DNA from: Labilithrix sp.
Lineage (GTDB): Bacteria > Myxococcota_A > Polyangia > Polyangiales > Polyangiaceae
DNA: 64,000 nt
Reading direction: 5' to 3'
Assembly (NCBI GenBank): GCA_019637155.1
Contig: JAHBWE010000024.1
Location: 1-64,000 of the forward strand
Shown here: one piece after another, positions 15,434 to 24,514 of the stretch
How the letters are laid out: each line of letters starts with the position of its first letter
How positions within the stretch are numbered: the first letter of the stretch is position 1
The notes under the pieces: generated by a model
What the model was told of the DNA's origin: nothing
Seen by the model: only the letters and a program-made list of their open reading frames with translations
Database searches by the model: none
Made by a program: the position numbers and the translations under genes

Positions 15434-18235
15434 ATGGGTCACGAGTCGATCGACGAGCATTACGGCCAAGCGCTGCGCAACGCCGACGTGGGGCAGCTCA
15501 TCGTCGCCGCGCGCCGGTACCTCGAGGTGCGCCGCTTCGACGAGGCGCAGAGCGCGCTCCTCGCCGCCGGCCGCCTCCAGCCGCGCGAGGGCGAGGTCTA
15601 TCGCTGGCTCGGTGAGGTGCTCCTCCGTCGCGGCGACGCGGAGCGCGCGGAGAAGGTCCTCGAGAAGGCGGTGATGTTCGGGTCGAGCACGAACGCGACC
15701 GTCATGCTCGAACAGGCGCGCTCCCTCATCCCCACCCAGCACGCGGCGGGAGAAGGCGCCGTCGCCGACCTCTTCGCGCAGTCGCCGATGGGGCGCGGCG
15801 GACGCGACGATCGGACCGGCCCGAGCTTCGGCTCGCGCCGCCTCGTCCCGCCGGAGTCGGACGGCGAGATCGAGACGATGATCCGGAAGCAGACGGAGCT
15901 CCGCGCGCAGATCGACGCGGTGCTCTCGGAGCCGGTCGACATCCCCGCGCCGCGCTCGAGCCGCCGCGGCTCGCAGCTCGGCGTGCTGACGCCGGACGAC
16001 GAGATCGCGCTGAAGGCGCCGACCCGCGCGCTCGAGTTCGACATCCAGCCCGAGGCGATCGTCAACTCGACGGGCCCGTTCGCGCCGCCGCCCGACTCGT
16101 CGCGCTCCGTCGCGCGCACGCAGGGTGGGTTCACGCCGCCCGCGCCGTCGTCGGGGCGCATGCCCGTCGCGCCGCCGTCGTCGGGGCGCATCCCCGCCGC
16201 GCCGCCGTCGGGGCCGCAGCCGCCGCCTTCGTTTCGCCAGCCGCCGCCGTCGGATCCGATCCTGCTCGAGAGCCTCCCGCGGCCGGAGATCAAGCTCGGC
16301 GGCGCGGCGATCCCGGAGGCGCGCGACGTCCTCGACGCGCTCGAGCTCGCCGGCGTCTACGAGCGCGACGCCGTCGCGGTGCCGCAGGTGTTCCCGTGGA
16401 CGAAGCCGGAGGTCGTCCGCTCGAAGAAGAGCATCGGCGTCCTCGTCGGGCTCGCGGTCGCGCTCCTCGCCGGCGGCGCGACCACGTTCGTGATGGTCAC
16501 GAACGCGCGCGCGCGCGACAGGCAAGAGGCCGAGCAGCTCCTCGTCCAGGTCGACAAGGACCTCGAGCAGGCCGACGCGAAGCTCCTCGATCCGGCGGAG
16601 AAGTCGATCGCGAAGGCGTTCGAGCTCGACTCGCGCTCGCCGCACGCCGCGCTGACGTGGCTCCACGAGCGCGTCACGCTCGGCCTCCTCAAGGGCGGCG
16701 GCGACATCGCGTTCGAGGAGGCGACCGCGCGCGCGAAGGAGGTCGGCATCGAGGAGAAGCGGTACGCGTTCGCGCACGTCGCGTCGTTCCTCTTCCAGGG
16801 CGACACCGCGGGCGCGATCGCGAACGTCGCGAAGTGGGACGAGAGGAGCGGCGACGATCCGTGGTTTCACCTCGTCGCGGGCGCGACGTTCGAGCGCGCC
16901 GGCGATCCGCGCGCGCTCGAGCGCTACGCAGCGGCGGTGAAGCTCGCGCCCGACATGCTCACCGCGCAGATCCTCTTGAACCGCGCGATGGCGGTCGACG
17001 GCGACGTCAAGCGCGCGACCGAGCTCGCGAAGGAGATCCGCATCCGCCACCCGCAGCGCCTCGAGAGCGCGGCCCTCGTCGTGCTCGCGTGGGCGCGCGA
17101 TCCCCGCGGCGAGCCGCCGGCCGAGACGCGCGAGGTGATCGAGCACGCCGACGCGCTCCCGCTCGCGCTGCGGAGCGTGCCGTTCGCCGCGCGCGCGGTC
17201 CTCGCGGTGCCGAAGGGGATGCAGGACGAGGCGAAGTCCTCCACCCAGAAGGGCCTCAACCTCGCCGACACGCCGGGCATGGCGACGTGGTTCGGCGGCA
17301 TCGCGCTCATGACCGGCGACGAGGATCTCGCGCGCAAGGCCGCCGTCACCGCGCTCTCGTTCTCCGCCGCCTACGCGCCGGCGCGCATCCTCGCCGCGCG
17401 CGTCGCGCTCTTCGCCGCGCGCTTCGACGAGGCGCTCAAGGCGACGGAGGAGCTGCCGCAGAGCTCGCCCGAGGTCGCGCTCGTCAGCGCGGCCGCGTCG
17501 TACGAGAAGCTCGACGCGGAGCGCCTCGGCCGCTCGTTCGACGCGCTCTCGGACGAGGCGCGGAAGCACCCGTACATCGGGCCGCTCCACCGCGGACAGG
17601 CGCTTCTCGCCGGCAAGCTCGACACGTTCGCCGACGCCGCGAAGGCGCTCGAGGCCGCGCGCGACGAGGCGCCGTGGGCCGACCTCGTCTCGATCGACTG
17701 GGCGCTCGAGAGCGGCGACCTCGAAACGGCGAAGAAGATCGCGGAGGCGTGGCGCGGCGAGCCCCGCGCGATGCGGGCGGTGCGCCTCGCGCGGCTGGCG
17801 CGCTACGAGGGCAAGCTCGAGGACGCGGATCGCTTGAGCCGCATCGGCCTCGAGGCGGGCACGCCGACGCTGCGCGCGCTCGCGGAGCGCGTGTACACGT
17901 TGATCGCGCTGAAGCGCGACGCCGACGCGGCCGCGCTCTTCAAGACGTACTCGAACCTCGGCGGCCCCCTCGCGAAGTGGCTCCGCGCCTACGCCCAGGC
18001 GATCCACGGCAAGGCCGACGACGCGAAGGCGATCGTCGCGACGGAGGACCCGCCGCCGACCGCGGCCCCGATGCCGACGCGCGAGATCGCGGCGATGGCG
18101 TACGGCGCGATGAAGACGCGCAAGGCGGACGACTACGTGAAGGCGATCGTGCAAGCGGGCTTCACGAACCCAGACATGGTCTGGGCCGCGGAGCGGGTGG
18201 GGCTTCCGAAGATCGCGGCGAAGAAGCCGCGATGA
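15434..18235 (+). CDS. Large TPR protein with one transmembrane helix
   Basis: This is a 933-residue protein. TPR-like repeats occupy residues 1-100 (VAARRYLEVRRFDEAQSALL, YRWLGEVLLRRGDAERAEKVLEKA). A long Pro/Ser-rich disordered region follows (about 190-275, with repeated PPSSGRMP units). One transmembrane helix (IGVLVGLAVALLAGGATTFVMV) lies at about 338-360. The remaining 570 residues are a run of TPR-like helical pairs that would lie on the other side of the membrane. The layout suggests a scaffold joining cytoplasmic and periplasmic partners. It is convergent with the M1 gene, with a 34-base gap. Confidence 0.9.
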   Translation: MGHESIDEHYGQALRNADVGQLIVAARRYLEVRRFDEAQSALLAAGRLQPREGEVYRWLGEVLLRRGDAERAEKVLEKAVMFGSSTNATVMLEQARSLIPTQHAAGEGAVADLFAQSPMGRGGRDDRTGPSFGSRRLVPPESDGEIETMIRKQTELRAQIDAVLSEPVDIPAPRSSRRGSQLGVLTPDDEIALKAPTRALEFDIQPEAIVNSTGPFAPPPDSSRSVARTQGGFTPPAPSSGRMPVAPPSSGRIPAAPPSGPQPPPSFRQPPPSDPILLESLPRPEIKLGGAAIPEARDVLDALELAGVYERDAVAVPQVFPWTKPEVVRSKKSIGVLVGLAVALLAGGATTFVMVTNARARDRQEAEQLLVQVDKDLEQADAKLLDPAEKSIAKAFELDSRSPHAALTWLHERVTLGLLKGGGDIAFEEATARAKEVGIEEKRYAFAHVASFLFQGDTAGAIANVAKWDERSGDDPWFHLVAGATFERAGDPRALERYAAAVKLAPDMLTAQILLNRAMAVDGDVKRATELAKEIRIRHPQRLESAALVVLAWARDPRGEPPAETREVIEHADALPLALRSVPFAARAVLAVPKGMQDEAKSSTQKGLNLADTPGMATWFGGIALMTGDEDLARKAAVTALSFSAAYAPARILAARVALFAARFDEALKATEELPQSSPEVALVSAAASYEKLDAERLGRSFDALSDEARKHPYIGPLHRGQALLAGKLDTFADAAKALEAARDEAPWADLVSIDWALESGDLETAKKIAEAWRGEPRAMRAVRLARLARYEGKLEDADRLSRIGLEAGTPTLRALAERVYTLIALKRDADAAALFKTYSNLGGPLAKWLRAYAQAIHGKADDAKAIVATEDPPPTAAPMPTREIAAMAYGAMKTRKADDYVKAIVQAGFTNPDMVWAAERVGLPKIAAKKPR

Positions 18236-18269
18236 CGAAGAAGCGCGCCGAGCGAAGAAGCCGAGGCAG

Positions 18270-21200
18270 CTATTCGCTCACGGTCGTGACGTTGTCGCTG
18301 GAGTCGCGGTCGACGAGCTTGCAGAGGGGGTCGATGCCGACCTTGGTTGGCTTTTGCGGGACCGTGAAGTGGAGCTCGCTTTCGCCCTTCTTGATGCGTT
18401 GCTTCTCGGTGTGGAGGGCGTTGCCGCGTTCGTCGAGGGCGCCGACGTCGATGCTGTCTTCGAAGTCGATCTCCTGCTGCTCGCCCTTGTCGTCGCTGCG
18501 GAGCTTCTTCGCCATGACCTTCAGCGTGACGTCCCAGCCGCCGGAGGGGTTGGGCTTCATCGTCGCCGACTTTGCGCGGTTGTCGTAGAGCGTGATCGTC
18601 TCGAAGAGGTCGTCGATGAGGTACGCGAGCTCCGGCGGCGTCTCCTCGCGGAAGGCGTCGACGAGGTGCTTCGCGGTCGGGTACGGCGGGCCCTTGAAGC
18701 GCCACTCGTCGACGACCTTGCGCAGCGCGCGGTTCACGCGGTCTTCGCCGATGTAGTCCGAGAGCGCGTACATCGCGAGGCTGCCTTTTTGGTAGTGGAT
18801 GTACATCTGGTTTTCGTTGTGGGCGAGCGGGCGCTCCTTCTTCTGCTCCGTGAAGCGGCCGCGGAGATAGCCGTCGAGCTCGAACTTGAGGAAGCGGCGC
18901 ATCTTCTCCTTTCCGTACTTGCGCTGCATCACCATCAGCGCCGAATACTGCGCCATCGACTCGGAAGTCATCGTCGCGCCGCGGACGTTCGCGCCGACGA
19001 CCTGGTGCGCCCACCACTGATGGGCAATCTCGTGGGCGGTGACGTAATACGGATAATCGACGTCGTCGGGATCGTCGTCTCGCACGCGCGCGATGAAGCC
19101 GACCGCCTCCGAATACGGGATCGTGTTCGGGAAAGACTGCGCGAAGGACTGATAGCGCGGGAACTCGAGGATGCGGGCTTGCTTGTGCTGGTAAGGGCCG
19201 AACGACTCGCTGCAGTACGCGAGGGCGTCCTTCATCCCGAGCATCATGCGGTCGAGATCGGCGGTGTGGGCGGGGTGGTAGTAGATCTCGAGGTTGACGC
19301 CGTTCCAGGTGTCCTTCTGCACCGCGTAGCGCGCGGAGAGGACGGAGAAGAAGTTCAGGATCGGTTGATCCATCACGTAACGGAAATAGCGGCGGCCGTT
19401 CTCGGTCCATTCCTTTTCGAGGTAGCCGGGCGCGATCGCGATCTGGTCGGACGTGGTGCCGACCGTCACCGCGAACGAGATGAAGTCGGAGTCCTGCCGG
19501 ATGTAGTTGTGCTGCTGCTCCGTCGCGTCGTCGCGCGGGGCCATGCGCTCCTTGGCGGGGAGGTCGTAGCTCTTGCGGTCGCGGTCGCGATCGAGCTCGA
19601 CGCGCTCGTTGTAGCCGACGATCGGGAGCGCGAAGTTGTTGATGAAGGAGCCGTTGCCGACCGCGCCGGTGTAGCTGCCGCCGTGGCGGATCCCCTTCGG
19701 CGCGCGCTCCATCTCGAAGGCGAGGTCCGTCTCCGCGCCCGGCTCGAGCGGCGTCGCGAGGGTGAAGGTCTTCACGCCGAGCTTCGTGTCGTCCTCGCTC
19801 GGGGCCGCGCTCGCGCCGACGCGGAGCTCGCGGAACACGGCCCGATCCTCGACGTTGATCATCACCTTCGTGATCGGCGCGCTCGCCTTGTTCTTCAGCC
19901 GGTAGGTCGCCTTCGCGACCCAGCGCCGCTCCTCGGGATAGAGCTCGATCGTGCCGTCGAAGCCGACGATGCTCGGCTGCGGCTCCGCCTGGACCGGCTT
20001 GTACTTCTTCTCGTACGCGACGCGATCGCGCTCGCCGTCCTTCGACGTCTCGAACCGATTGAGGATGTGGGTGTTGTAATAGAGAAAGCCGCCGCCGCCG
20101 AGCCAGGCCGCGATCCCGACTACCCCCAGCGCGACGGGCACCGCGCGGAGGCGGGCCCTCCCGGCGCGGGCGCGCTCCTTCAGCTTCGTGTCGCGGCCGC
20201 GCGCGAAGAGGGCATATCCGGCGACGAGGAGGACGAGCGCGAATCCCCACCAGTAGAGGCGGAACCAGCCCCACGCGCGGAACGCGGCGCCGTAGCCGTT
20301 CATGTCCGAATACGTCGTGCTCGTCTCCGAGCCGTAGCGGAACAACGGGTCCTCCACCCCCACCGCCGCGAGCACGGCGCCGAGCACGTAATAGAGCACC
20401 ATCACGGCGTGCCCGACGTACTTGTGATTCACGAGCACCTGGACGAACAGCGCGAGGACGCAGGTGAGCGCCGTACCCGTGAATCCGATGACGACGAGCT
20501 CGATGAAATAGAGCCTCCACTCGATATCGAAATAGCCGCGCGCGAGCTGCGAGACGAGCGCGACGACGGCGACGATCGCCTTCACCGAGAGCGCGACGGC
20601 GAAGAGCGCGAGCACCTTCGCCACATAGGTGACCCAGGCCGGCGCGCGGGTCGCGTCGAGGACGTCTTGGACGCCGACGTCGCGCTCGCGCCACACGAGC
20701 TCGCCGGCGTAGAAGACGACGATGATGACGGTGAACAGCTTGAAGCCGCCGCTCGCGAGCTCGATCGCCTGGTACGTCACCGGAAGCGTCGCGGTCCCGA
20801 AGATCTCCTTCGCGACGAACACCACCGTCGTGCCGAGGAGCACGCCCGCGACGACGAGCGACCAGAACACGGCCGACTGCAGGATCTCGCGCACGTACGC
20901 GCGCGTGAGGAAGGCGCACGCGCGCACCCAGCCGAACGCGGACTTCGACGGCGTCACGACCACGATCGGCCCCAGCTCCGCGACCGACGGCGCGTCGTCC
21001 GACTTCTTTCCGCCCAGCTCCTCCACCGTCGTGCGGAAGCGACGCACCGCGAGCGCGAAGAGGAGCGCGCCCGCGCCCGTCCAGAGGAGCCGGTTCAGGC
21101 CGAAGACCGAGAGGAGCGGGACGAGATCGCGGTTCTGCTCGACCGGCGTCCAGTACCGGGTGGTCACACCGAAGGCGAGGAAGCCGAAGGGATCGAGGAG

Positions 21201-21839
21201 CGCGGCGAGGGTCTGGTTCGCGACGTCGCCGAGCACGGTCGTCGCGACGACGTAGCCGAGCACGAGGACGACCGCGCCGACGTAGACCGGCGCCATCCGC
21301 CGCGTCACCGCCGCGAGCGCGAAGAAGAGCGCGCCGGTGAAGAACAGCATCGGCCACACCTGCACGACGTACGGCCAGAGGTAGGCCGTGACCATCGTCG
21401 GCCCGAGGTTCTCGGGGTGGAGCTTCCAGATCACGATCGAGGCGGTGCCGAGGCCGAGCCCGATCGCGAGGAAGAGGAGCGCGCTGAAGACGAACGCGCC
21501 GAGGAACCGCCCGAGGAGGTAGGGCCCCTTCTTCACGTTCTTCGTGAAGATGATCATCCAGGTCCCGTGGCCGAAGTCCTGGTACGCGGCCTGCCCGAAG
21601 ATCGCGGCGACGGTGAAGATGCCGAGCAGCGCGATGAGCGCGGTGTTCCCGAAGAGGAGCTGCGGGCTGTTCGCCGCGACGCGCTCGTTGCCGCTCGACA
21701 CCGCGACGCTGCTGAACGCGCCGCCGCTCGCGAGCATCAGGAAGAAGCCCGACGCGAACAGGATGAGCCCGTAGACGTAGGTCGAGAGCATCTTGAGCCG
21801 GCGCACCAGCTCGAAGGAAATGAGCGCGCGCAGGATCAC
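18270..21839 (-). CDS. ABC-2 type permease fused to an M1-family aminopeptidase
   Basis: This is a 1189-residue fusion. The first 600 residues contain about twelve hydrophobic segments of ABC-2 permease type in two blocks (one starting FELVRRLKMLSTYVYGLILF, the second near residue 310). The C-terminal half is an M1 metallopeptidase domain: zinc motif HEIAH at 936-940, with Glu960 in the SES segment, and a downstream MTSESMAQYSALM helix. The peptidase part is predicted to face outside the cell. This architecture is known in Bacteroidetes and myxobacteria, but its cargo is not. The start overlaps the stop of the ABC ATPase gene by four bases, so the two form one transporter. Confidence 0.93.
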   Translation of the reverse strand: MILRALISFELVRRLKMLSTYVYGLILFASGFFLMLASGGAFSSVAVSSGNERVAANSPQLLFGNTALIALLGIFTVAAIFGQAAYQDFGHGTWMIIFTKNVKKGPYLLGRFLGAFVFSALLFLAIGLGLGTASIVIWKLHPENLGPTMVTAYLWPYVVQVWPMLFFTGALFFALAAVTRRMAPVYVGAVVLVLGYVVATTVLGDVANQTLAALLDPFGFLAFGVTTRYWTPVEQNRDLVPLLSVFGLNRLLWTGAGALLFALAVRRFRTTVEELGGKKSDDAPSVAELGPIVVVTPSKSAFGWVRACAFLTRAYVREILQSAVFWSLVVAGVLLGTTVVFVAKEIFGTATLPVTYQAIELASGGFKLFTVIIVVFYAGELVWRERDVGVQDVLDATRAPAWVTYVAKVLALFAVALSVKAIVAVVALVSQLARGYFDIEWRLYFIELVVIGFTGTALTCVLALFVQVLVNHKYVGHAVMVLYYVLGAVLAAVGVEDPLFRYGSETSTTYSDMNGYGAAFRAWGWFRLYWWGFALVLLVAGYALFARGRDTKLKERARAGRARLRAVPVALGVVGIAAWLGGGGFLYYNTHILNRFETSKDGERDRVAYEKKYKPVQAEPQPSIVGFDGTIELYPEERRWVAKATYRLKNKASAPITKVMINVEDRAVFRELRVGASAAPSEDDTKLGVKTFTLATPLEPGAETDLAFEMERAPKGIRHGGSYTGAVGNGSFINNFALPIVGYNERVELDRDRDRKSYDLPAKERMAPRDDATEQQHNYIRQDSDFISFAVTVGTTSDQIAIAPGYLEKEWTENGRRYFRYVMDQPILNFFSVLSARYAVQKDTWNGVNLEIYYHPAHTADLDRMMLGMKDALAYCSESFGPYQHKQARILEFPRYQSFAQSFPNTIPYSEAVGFIARVRDDDPDDVDYPYYVTAHEIAHQWWAHQVVGANVRGATMTSESMAQYSALMVMQRKYGKEKMRRFLKFELDGYLRGRFTEQKKERPLAHNENQMYIHYQKGSLAMYALSDYIGEDRVNRALRKVVDEWRFKGPPYPTAKHLVDAFREETPPELAYLIDDLFETITLYDNRAKSATMKPNPSGGWDVTLKVMAKKLRSDDKGEQQEIDFEDSIDVGALDERGNALHTEKQRIKKGESELHFTVPQKPTKVGIDPLCKLVDRDSSDNVTTVSE

Positions 21840-22801
21840 GACGCCGCCGTCTCCGGGCTCGCGGGAGGGGCCGCGGGCGGGGGCGCGCTCGGGCCTGCCG
21901 CGGGCGGGGGCGCGCTGGGGCCCGCCAAGGTCGGGGCGGGCAGGAGCGCGTTGAAGTAGACGTCCTCGAGGTCGGGCTCCGCCGCCTCGAAGCCGGGGCC
22001 GGGCGACCCCTCGTGGTAGACGTGCACGAGGCGCTGGCCCGCGATGCGGCGCACCGCGATGAGGCGGAACGTCTGCGCGATGCCGGCGATCTCCTCCGCG
22101 GTGACGAGCTTCTTCCAGATCCGGCCCGCGAGGGCGGCGATGACGTCGAGGGGCTTGCCGTGGAGGACGACCTTGCCTTGCGCGAGGATGGCCATGTTCT
22201 GGCAGAGGTCCGCGACGTCCGAGACGATGTGGGTCGAGAGCAACACGACGACGTCCTCGCTGATCTCGGAGAGGAGGTCGTGGAAGCGGGCGCGCTCGGC
22301 GGGGTCGAGGCCCGCGGTCGGCTCGTCGACGATGATGAGCCGCGGATCGCCGAGGAGCGCCTGCGCGATGCCGAAGCGCTGCTTCATGCCGCCGGAGTAG
22401 CCACCGAGGCGGCGGTCGCGATGTTGCCAGAGGTTCACTTTGTGGAGGAGCTGGCGGACGAGCTGGGTGCGGGGGCCGCTCTCGTGGAGGCCCTTCAGCT
22501 GCGCGAGGTGATCGAGCATGTCGATCGCGCTGACCTTCGGGTACACGCCGAAGTCCTGCGGCAGGTAGCCGAGGACCTCGCGGAGCTTGTCGGGCTCCGC
22601 GGCGATGTCGATGTCGCCGAACTTCATCGTCCCCGCGTCGATGCGCTGGAGCGTCGCGATGCTCCGCATCAACGTCGACTTCCCCGCCCCGTTCGGCCCG
22701 AGGAGCCCGAACATTCCGCGCGGAATCGTGAGGTTCACGTCATCGAGCGCCCGCACCCCATTGGGATACGTCTTCGACACGCCGCCAAGGGTGAGCTCCA
22801 T
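21836..22801 (-). CDS. ABC transporter ATP-binding protein (ABC-2 partner)
   Basis: This is a 321-residue ATPase. Walker A is GPNGAGKST (about residues 36-44), the Q-loop is in GYLPQDFGVYP, the signature is YSGGMKQRFG, Walker B is LIIVDEPTAGLD, and the H-loop is in LLSTHIV. The C-terminal 90 residues carry a regulatory-type extension ending in a Pro/Ala-rich tail. It heads a two-gene operon with the permease-peptidase fusion, sharing ATGA. It most likely powers that permease; export of a substrate handled by the M1 domain is inferred. Confidence 0.95.
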   Translation of the reverse strand: MELTLGGVSKTYPNGVRALDDVNLTIPRGMFGLLGPNGAGKSTLMRSIATLQRIDAGTMKFGDIDIAAEPDKLREVLGYLPQDFGVYPKVSAIDMLDHLAQLKGLHESGPRTQLVRQLLHKVNLWQHRDRRLGGYSGGMKQRFGIAQALLGDPRLIIVDEPTAGLDPAERARFHDLLSEISEDVVVLLSTHIVSDVADLCQNMAILAQGKVVLHGKPLDVIAALAGRIWKKLVTAEEIAGIAQTFRLIAVRRIAGQRLVHVYHEGSPGPGFEAAEPDLEDVYFNALLPAPTLAGPSAPPPAAGPSAPPPAAPPASPETAAS

Positions 22802-22918
22802 GCCGCCCTTATAACCCAGACCGGCACGGCTTCTTCCGCGAGTCCTCGACCTTGTTGGAGTGGCCAGAGCTCAGCGAGCGACCTGGTTCGGATCATGGGA
22901 GAACGCTATGATCCGCGA

Positions 22919-23155
22919 ATGGCCGCCAAACCAAGCCCGCGCGTCCAGCACATCGTAGAGGAAGCGGCCGAGCTGCTGCCCGACGAGCTCGCGGAGCTGA
23001 TCGAGGCCATCCAGAGCCTCCCCCGCCGTGCGGACGCCGTGGACGAGCGCAGCGCGGTCATTGCCGAGCGTGTCGCTCGCGTGCAGGCCGGCGGCGTCAC
23101 GACGCTCACGGTCGACGAAGTCGAGCAGAGTCTTCGGGCCGAGCTCGATTTCTGA
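22919..23155 (+). CDS. Addiction-module antitoxin-like protein
   Basis: This is a 78-residue protein starting MAAKPSPRVQHIVEEAAELL. Hydrophobic/acidic helices with LPDELAELIEAIQSLP and the end TLTVDEVEQSLRAEL match the putative addiction module component family (TIGR02574 type), the usual partner of ParE/RelE toxins. An ATG eight codons upstream (22895) is possible but adds MGERYDPR without a better ribosome site. The toxin frame begins three bases after the stop. Because that toxin is frameshifted, this antitoxin may be a survivor without its partner. Confidence 0.77.
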   Translation: MAAKPSPRVQHIVEEAAELLPDELAELIEAIQSLPRRADAVDERSAVIAERVARVQAGGVTTLTVDEVEQSLRAELDF

Positions 23156-23158
23156 CGG

Positions 23159-23484
23159 ATGGCTACGAAGGTTCTGCCGGAAGCGCGCGACGACCTCCGC
23201 GACGCGATCCGCTACTACCGCAACGTCAAACCGCCCGCGCTTGCAAGCAGCTCGCCGCACGGATGATGACGGCGTTCAAAGACGCCACCTCCCTCATCAC
23301 TGAGATGCCCCTCGTTCGGCCGGAGCATCCGGACATCTCGGGCGCGCGCTACGTGTTGCTCCAACGCTTCCCGTACATGGTCTTCTACACGGTGGTCGAG
23401 AAGGACATCGTCATTGTCGCGGTCGAGTACGCGACGAGAAATTACGTCGAGCGGGTCACACGGCGCACAGAGAAGGCTCGCTGA
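23159..23484 (+). pseudogene. ParE/RelE-family toxin gene disrupted by a frameshift
   Basis: The gene starts MATKVLPEARDDLRDAIRYY, a normal ParE opening, but stops after 35 codons at 23264-23266. The rest of the fold continues in another frame: LAARMMTAFKDATSLI, then RPEHPDISGARYV, then RFPYMVFYTVVEKDIVIVAVEYATR. The natural join lies at about 23248-23252, where one base seems missing between GC and AAGCAG (expected Ala-Lys-Gln). No slippery heptamer is seen, so programmed shifting is unlikely. The gene is three bases after the antitoxin, as in active ParDE-type pairs, so the loss looks recent. Confidence 0.82.
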
Positions 23485-23932
23485 TGCCGGCGACCACGCC
23501 GTTGGGTTTGCGGCTTCGGCTGCTCACGTAGATCAAGGCGGGGCGCATGCGCGCTCGTCGTTGGGTGGTGACTCGGGGATGGAGCCTTGGCTGGGGTGCG
23601 AGCGCGATGCAGAGCCTTCCTCCCGAGTCGCGCACGCGCGAGCGAGGGGGCGAGCTCGAGCGAAGTGGACCACGCGCGGAGTAGGCCGCCGGCGCGGAGC
23701 CGGCGGCCGCTCGGCGTCGGGGTATCCGGCGGCCCCCGACGATGCGAAGGCCGAGGATGACCTCGCGCCCGCTGGCCATGGCGCTCTCGAGGCGAGCGGT
23801 GCGATTGCCCGCCCGCGCGGAGAGCCCTTCTCCGGCGTTGAGGCCGACGGAGTTGATGGCGCGCTTCATCTGGCGGCTCAGATCCGGATCCTGCCGCGCG
23901 ATGGCGATGTCGTCGAGGATGCGAAGGGACAT
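23456..23932 (-). pseudogene. Decayed four-helix-bundle (23S rRNA IVP-like) gene
   Basis: From the ATG at 23932, with AGGAG five bases upstream, the frame gives ARQDPDLSRQMKRAINSVGLNAGEG, then ARAGNRTARLESAMASGREVILGLR. These are the middle helices of the four-helix-bundle / intervening-sequence protein family. Helix 1 appears shortened by about a dozen residues. After about 23730 the expected last helix continues in another frame (AAGYPDAERP), while the open frame runs on as Arg/Pro/Ser-rich nonsense to 23456 and overlaps the broken toxin. I read it as a relic with a deletion and a frameshift. Confidence 0.6.
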
Positions 23933-24514
23933 GGCGACTCCTGGCGGTAGCGCCGGGCGTCTCGGCCCGGCTTCGCCGACCCCGAGCGCAGCTTGCGTGA
24001 CGCCGGCTTCGGCCACGCCCCTCACGCGAGTGCGCTCTCTGTCTTGCACGTTGTCCTCACGTCGCTGACCGGCGGCACGGCCGGCGGCGCGAATCCAGCC
24101 TTCCCACGCGGTTTCCTCCGGATTCCGGATCCGATTCCGATTCCGATTCCGCGTTCCGAGGACCGGATCCGGATCCGGTCACCGCAAATCCGCAATCCCG
24201 ATCGCGGAACCGGCTTCCGGCTTCCGGATCGCGGAACCGGTAACCGGCTCCGGCTCCGGGACCAGTCCCAGATCCTGATGAAGGAGCATCGCCAGGACGT
24301 TGATCCGCGCCGGTGCGGTCGGCGTTGCGCGTGCGTGCGGGGGGTGGGGTGGTGGACTCGGGGAGGGTGCGTTGGCGGGGGTGTGGGCGTGATGTGGAGC
24401 GGAAAGGCTGATCCTCGCGACGCCGCATACCGAAGGCGTTGCGGTGGACTGGAGAGTCGTGCGCGCCTAATAAATGCACATGGATGACGCGTCGCCACCG
24501 ATGTGCTGCGGCGG
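23933..24514. other. Noncoding tract with GATTCC/GGATCC simple-sequence DNA
   Basis: No gene is supported. From about 24115 to 24265 the sequence consists of hexamer-like words: repeated GATTCC, GGATCC and CTTCCGG runs, and a duplicated GATCGCGGAACCGG at about 24193-24206 and 24226-24239. This looks like degenerate microsatellite DNA that folds back on itself. From about 24330 to 24390 there is a strongly G-rich, purine-biased stretch. Open frames on both strands here are products of the repeats. Confidence 0.6.

Noticed and set aside
15377..18154. Long minus-strand open frame over the TPR gene
   Set aside because: Arg/Asp/Leu-rich composition with no domains; it is a high-GC shadow of the plus-strand TPR protein.
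24022..24498. Minus-strand open frame in the simple-sequence tract
   Set aside because: Its Arg/Pro/Ser runs are produced by GATTCC-type words; no ribosome site or domain.
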